A DNA stretch of 31,291 nucleotides from DATKZS01 sp035527835 [NCBI: bacterium] (lineage in GTDB: Bacteria > RBG-13-61-14): the NCBI GenBank assembly GCA_035527835.1, contig DATKZS010000164.1:1-31291 (forward strand). Direction: 5' to 3'. Of the stretch, positions 29,430 to 31,291 are shown piece by piece; the stretch's first letter is position 1; each line of letters starts with the position of its first letter. The position numbers and the translations under genes were made by a program. Below the pieces are notes generated by a model. It ran no database searches and was not told where the DNA came from. It was given only the letters and a program-made list of their open reading frames with translations.

Positions 29430-31016
29430 ATGGAGGCGGCGACGGTGGCGGAATTGAAGAGGGAGTACGTGGTGCGGGACCCGGCGACGGGGGAGGAGGC
29501 CGGGCGGTACCCGTTGATGGGCAGGGACGATGTGGACCGGGCGGTGAAGCGGGCGCGGGAGGTGTTCGAGAGCTGGCGGCGCTCGTCGTTCCAGGAGCGG
29601 CGGCGGATTTTTCTGCGGGCCGCGGAGATTATCGCGGAGAACGCGGAGCATTACGCGGACCGGATCGCGAAAGAGAACGGGAAGACGCGGCTGGACGCCA
29701 TGCTCGCGGACCTTTACCCGGCCGCGGACCTGCTCAAGTATTACGCGAAAAAGGGCGAGGCGTTTTTATCGCCGGTGCGGGTATCGGGGAGCATTTTGCT
29801 TCCGGGCCGGCGGGCGTATTACGTATTCGAGCCCAAGGGCGTAGTGGGCGCGATCGCGCCGTGGAATTATCCGTTTTCCTTGTCGGCGGGTCCGGTGATC
29901 AGCGCGGTGATGGCGGGGAACACGGTGGTGTTGAAGCCGTCGTCGCAGACCACGGACGCGGGCCTGATCGTGAAGGAGATTTTGGAGAAGGCGGGTTTGC
30001 CCCGGGACGTGGTGCAGGTGGTGACGGGCAACGGCTCGGTCACGGGCCAGGCGCTGATCGAGCACGAGGGCCTGGACATGCTGTTTTTCACGGGGAGCAC
30101 GGCGGTGGGCCGGCAGGTGAACATCAAGGCGGCGGAGCGTCTGATCCCGGCGGTGATGGAGCTCGGGGGCAAGGACGTGGCGATTGTGACGAAGCACGCG
30201 GACCTGGACCGGGCGGTGAACGGCGTGATCTTCGGCGCGTTCACCAACTGCGGCCAGACGTGCATCGGGACGGAGCTGGTGCTGGTGGACCGCGCGGTGT
30301 ATCAGCCGTTCGTGGACAAGCTGACGGCGCTCGCGAAGAAGCTGAAGACGGGCAAGCAGGCGGGCCGGATCGGCTCGATGACCATGGCGGAGCAACTCAA
30401 GATCGTGGAGGACCAGGTGGCGGACGCGGTGGAAAAGGGCGCCAAGGTGGTGACCGGCGGCCAGCGCGAGCCGGGCCCGGGCATGTTCTTCCCGCCCACC
30501 CTGTTCCTCGACACCACTCCGGACATGAAGGTGAGAAAGGACGAGAGCTTCGGACCGCTCAAGCCCATCGTCCCCTACGACACCATTGACGAGGCCATCG
30601 CCATCGCCAACGGCACCGAGTACGGCCTATCCGGGGCCGTGTTCACCAAAGACCTCGACGAGGGCCGGCGCATCGCGCACCGCCTCAAGACCGGGTCGGT
30701 CAACATCAACGACGTGCTCATCACTTATGCGATGCCGCAGCTCCCGTTCGGAGGCGCGAAGCACTCCGGGGTCGGCCGCTATCACGGCAAGATGGGCCTG
30801 CGCGCGTTCACGGACATCAAGTCCATCACCGAATTCAACTGGCCGTTGAAGCGTGAGCCGTACTGGTACCCGCTGCCCGAGAACGCCGACAAGGTCGCGG
30901 CGGATGCGCTGAAGACGCTGTTCGGACGCGGGCTGTTCAAGCGCGCGGCGGCGCTTTGGTCGCTCGTGAAAGGCGTGGTCGCGGGTGCCAGGCTGCTGAG
31001 GAATGAACGGCCCTGA
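29430..31016 (+). CDS. NAD(P)-dependent aldehyde dehydrogenase
   Basis: A 528-residue aldehyde dehydrogenase that oxidises an aldehyde to its acid. Motifs are GAIAPWNYPFSLSAGPVISA near residue 142 and AGNTVVLKPSSQTT for cofactor binding, FFTGSTAVGRQVNIKAAERL near 220, the general-base Glu244 in MELGGKD, the catalytic Cys278 in NCGQTCIG, and ESFGPLKPIVPYD near 370. The last 50 residues (KTLFGRGLFKRAAALWSLV, then GVVAGARLLRN) are a basic, amphipathic extension seen in membrane-associated or fatty-aldehyde dehydrogenases. The substrate cannot be assigned more closely. ATG at 29430 has AAGGAGG seven bases upstream. It stands alone, divergent from hicB. Codon third positions are almost all G at the 5' end and mostly C near the 3' end. 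Confidence 0.93.
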   Translation: MEAATVAELKREYVVRDPATGEEAGRYPLMGRDDVDRAVKRAREVFESWRRSSFQERRRIFLRAAEIIAENAEHYADRIAKENGKTRLDAMLADLYPAADLLKYYAKKGEAFLSPVRVSGSILLPGRRAYYVFEPKGVVGAIAPWNYPFSLSAGPVISAVMAGNTVVLKPSSQTTDAGLIVKEILEKAGLPRDVVQVVTGNGSVTGQALIEHEGLDMLFFTGSTAVGRQVNIKAAERLIPAVMELGGKDVAIVTKHADLDRAVNGVIFGAFTNCGQTCIGTELVLVDRAVYQPFVDKLTALAKKLKTGKQAGRIGSMTMAEQLKIVEDQVADAVEKGAKVVTGGQREPGPGMFFPPTLFLDTTPDMKVRKDESFGPLKPIVPYDTIDEAIAIANGTEYGLSGAVFTKDLDEGRRIAHRLKTGSVNINDVLITYAMPQLPFGGAKHSGVGRYHGKMGLRAFTDIKSITEFNWPLKREPYWYPLPENADKVAADALKTLFGRGLFKRAAALWSLVKGVVAGARLLRNERP

Positions 31017-31157
31017 TAGAAATGGCTTGCAAGGTGATGAAAGGAACCGATGGCCCCTCAACGCCTGTTAGTCCCGGCAGGGAAGACCGAACCTCTACCG
31101 TCCCTCCGGGACTTGGCGGTAATGATGTGCTCAGATACCCACCAATAATAGGCCAAG

Positions 31158-31291
31158 TGTCAGCATTTACTGACCACTTATAAGACAGCATTTGGTGACC
31201 ACTTGCCAAGATCAAATAGTATATAAATAGGACCCGTTGAGAGAGTCCAGAGCGAATTGCGACGCATGGTTTGAGGGGTAAGGAAGTCAAG
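31158..31291 (+). mobile_element. Possible left terminus of an IS21-type insertion sequence (cut by window edge)
   Basis: From TGTCAGCATTTACTGACC at 31158 two imperfect 21-bp copies follow at 31159-31179 and 31184-31204 (18 of 21 identical, 25-base period). Each contains CAGCATTT and TGACCACTT. Multiple terminal repeats of this AAGTGGTCA kind and a TG start are typical of IS21-family ends. No transposase reading frame is present before the window ends at 31291; istA would be expected just beyond. An unrelated repeat cannot be excluded. Confidence 0.5.

Noticed and set aside
31071-31112. GTCCCGG and CCGGGAC as a terminator for the aldehyde dehydrogenase gene
   Set aside because: The 7-bp arms are 28 bases apart and no T-run follows.
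30937-31290. A 117-codon minus-strand open frame at the window end
   Set aside because: It overlaps the end of the aldehyde dehydrogenase gene and the putative insertion-sequence terminus. It shows no motif or ribosome-binding site.

Overview
The window is about 31 kb of GC-rich bacterial chromosome. It carries 29 recognisable protein-coding genes, one plausible 23-codon leader ORF, and an unusual density of intergenic inverted repeats. Two genes encode proteins with lipobox signal peptides and one encodes an anchored alkaline-phosphatase-superfamily enzyme. With the polyprenyl-phosphate sugar transferase, this suggests a cell with an exported envelope, probably a Gram-negative from an uncultured or Desulfobacterota-like lineage. 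No rRNA, tRNA or ribosomal protein gene is present, so the phylum cannot be fixed. GTG and TTG starts are common, and many neighbours overlap by 1 to 23 nt.

Layout. 1-2700 (minus): a cyclic-nucleotide-binding-domain protein, a stand-alone Hsp70 ATPase domain and exonuclease III. 2860-8253 (plus): glutamine-dependent asparagine synthetase, a WecA/MraY-type transferase, an anchored phosphodiesterase-like protein and a small Sm-fold-like protein. 8309-10057 (minus): a multi-pass membrane protein with a TPR tail. 10240-13725 (plus): a GT4 glycosyltransferase tightly coupled to a MOSC protein and moaA, then a MogA/MoaB-like gene. 14000-17757 (plus): trpD, trpC, trpF, trpB without trpA, trpE or trpG. 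17798-19544 (plus): a strong promoter, leader ORF, MNT nucleotidyltransferase, HEPN protein and a methyltransferase. 19721-22931 (plus): hisS and aspS, separated by a row of stem-loops. 23168-24680 (plus): two tandem paralogous LysM lipoproteins. 24791-27162 (plus): a PIG-L-type deacetylase and an exported ankyrin-repeat protein. 27316-29192 (minus): a hicB-hicA-rarA operon. 29430-31016 (plus): an aldehyde dehydrogenase. The last 130 bases look like the terminus of an IS21-type insertion sequence whose body lies beyond the window.

How the parts fit. Amino-acid and translation genes (trpDCFB, hisS, aspS, asnB), molybdenum cofactor genes (MOSC, moaA, mogA) and envelope-glycan genes are interleaved with two small toxin-antitoxin-like modules. 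The most striking non-coding signal is a set of roughly ten intergenic elements built on one plan. Each has arms made of 7-10 bp near-tandem units, usually two arms in inverted orientation around a short spacer. The unit sequence differs from locus to locus. They sit between co-directional genes, even inside the trp cluster. A second global signal, judged by eye only, is that several long genes shift from G-ending codons at their 5' end to C-ending codons at their 3' end.
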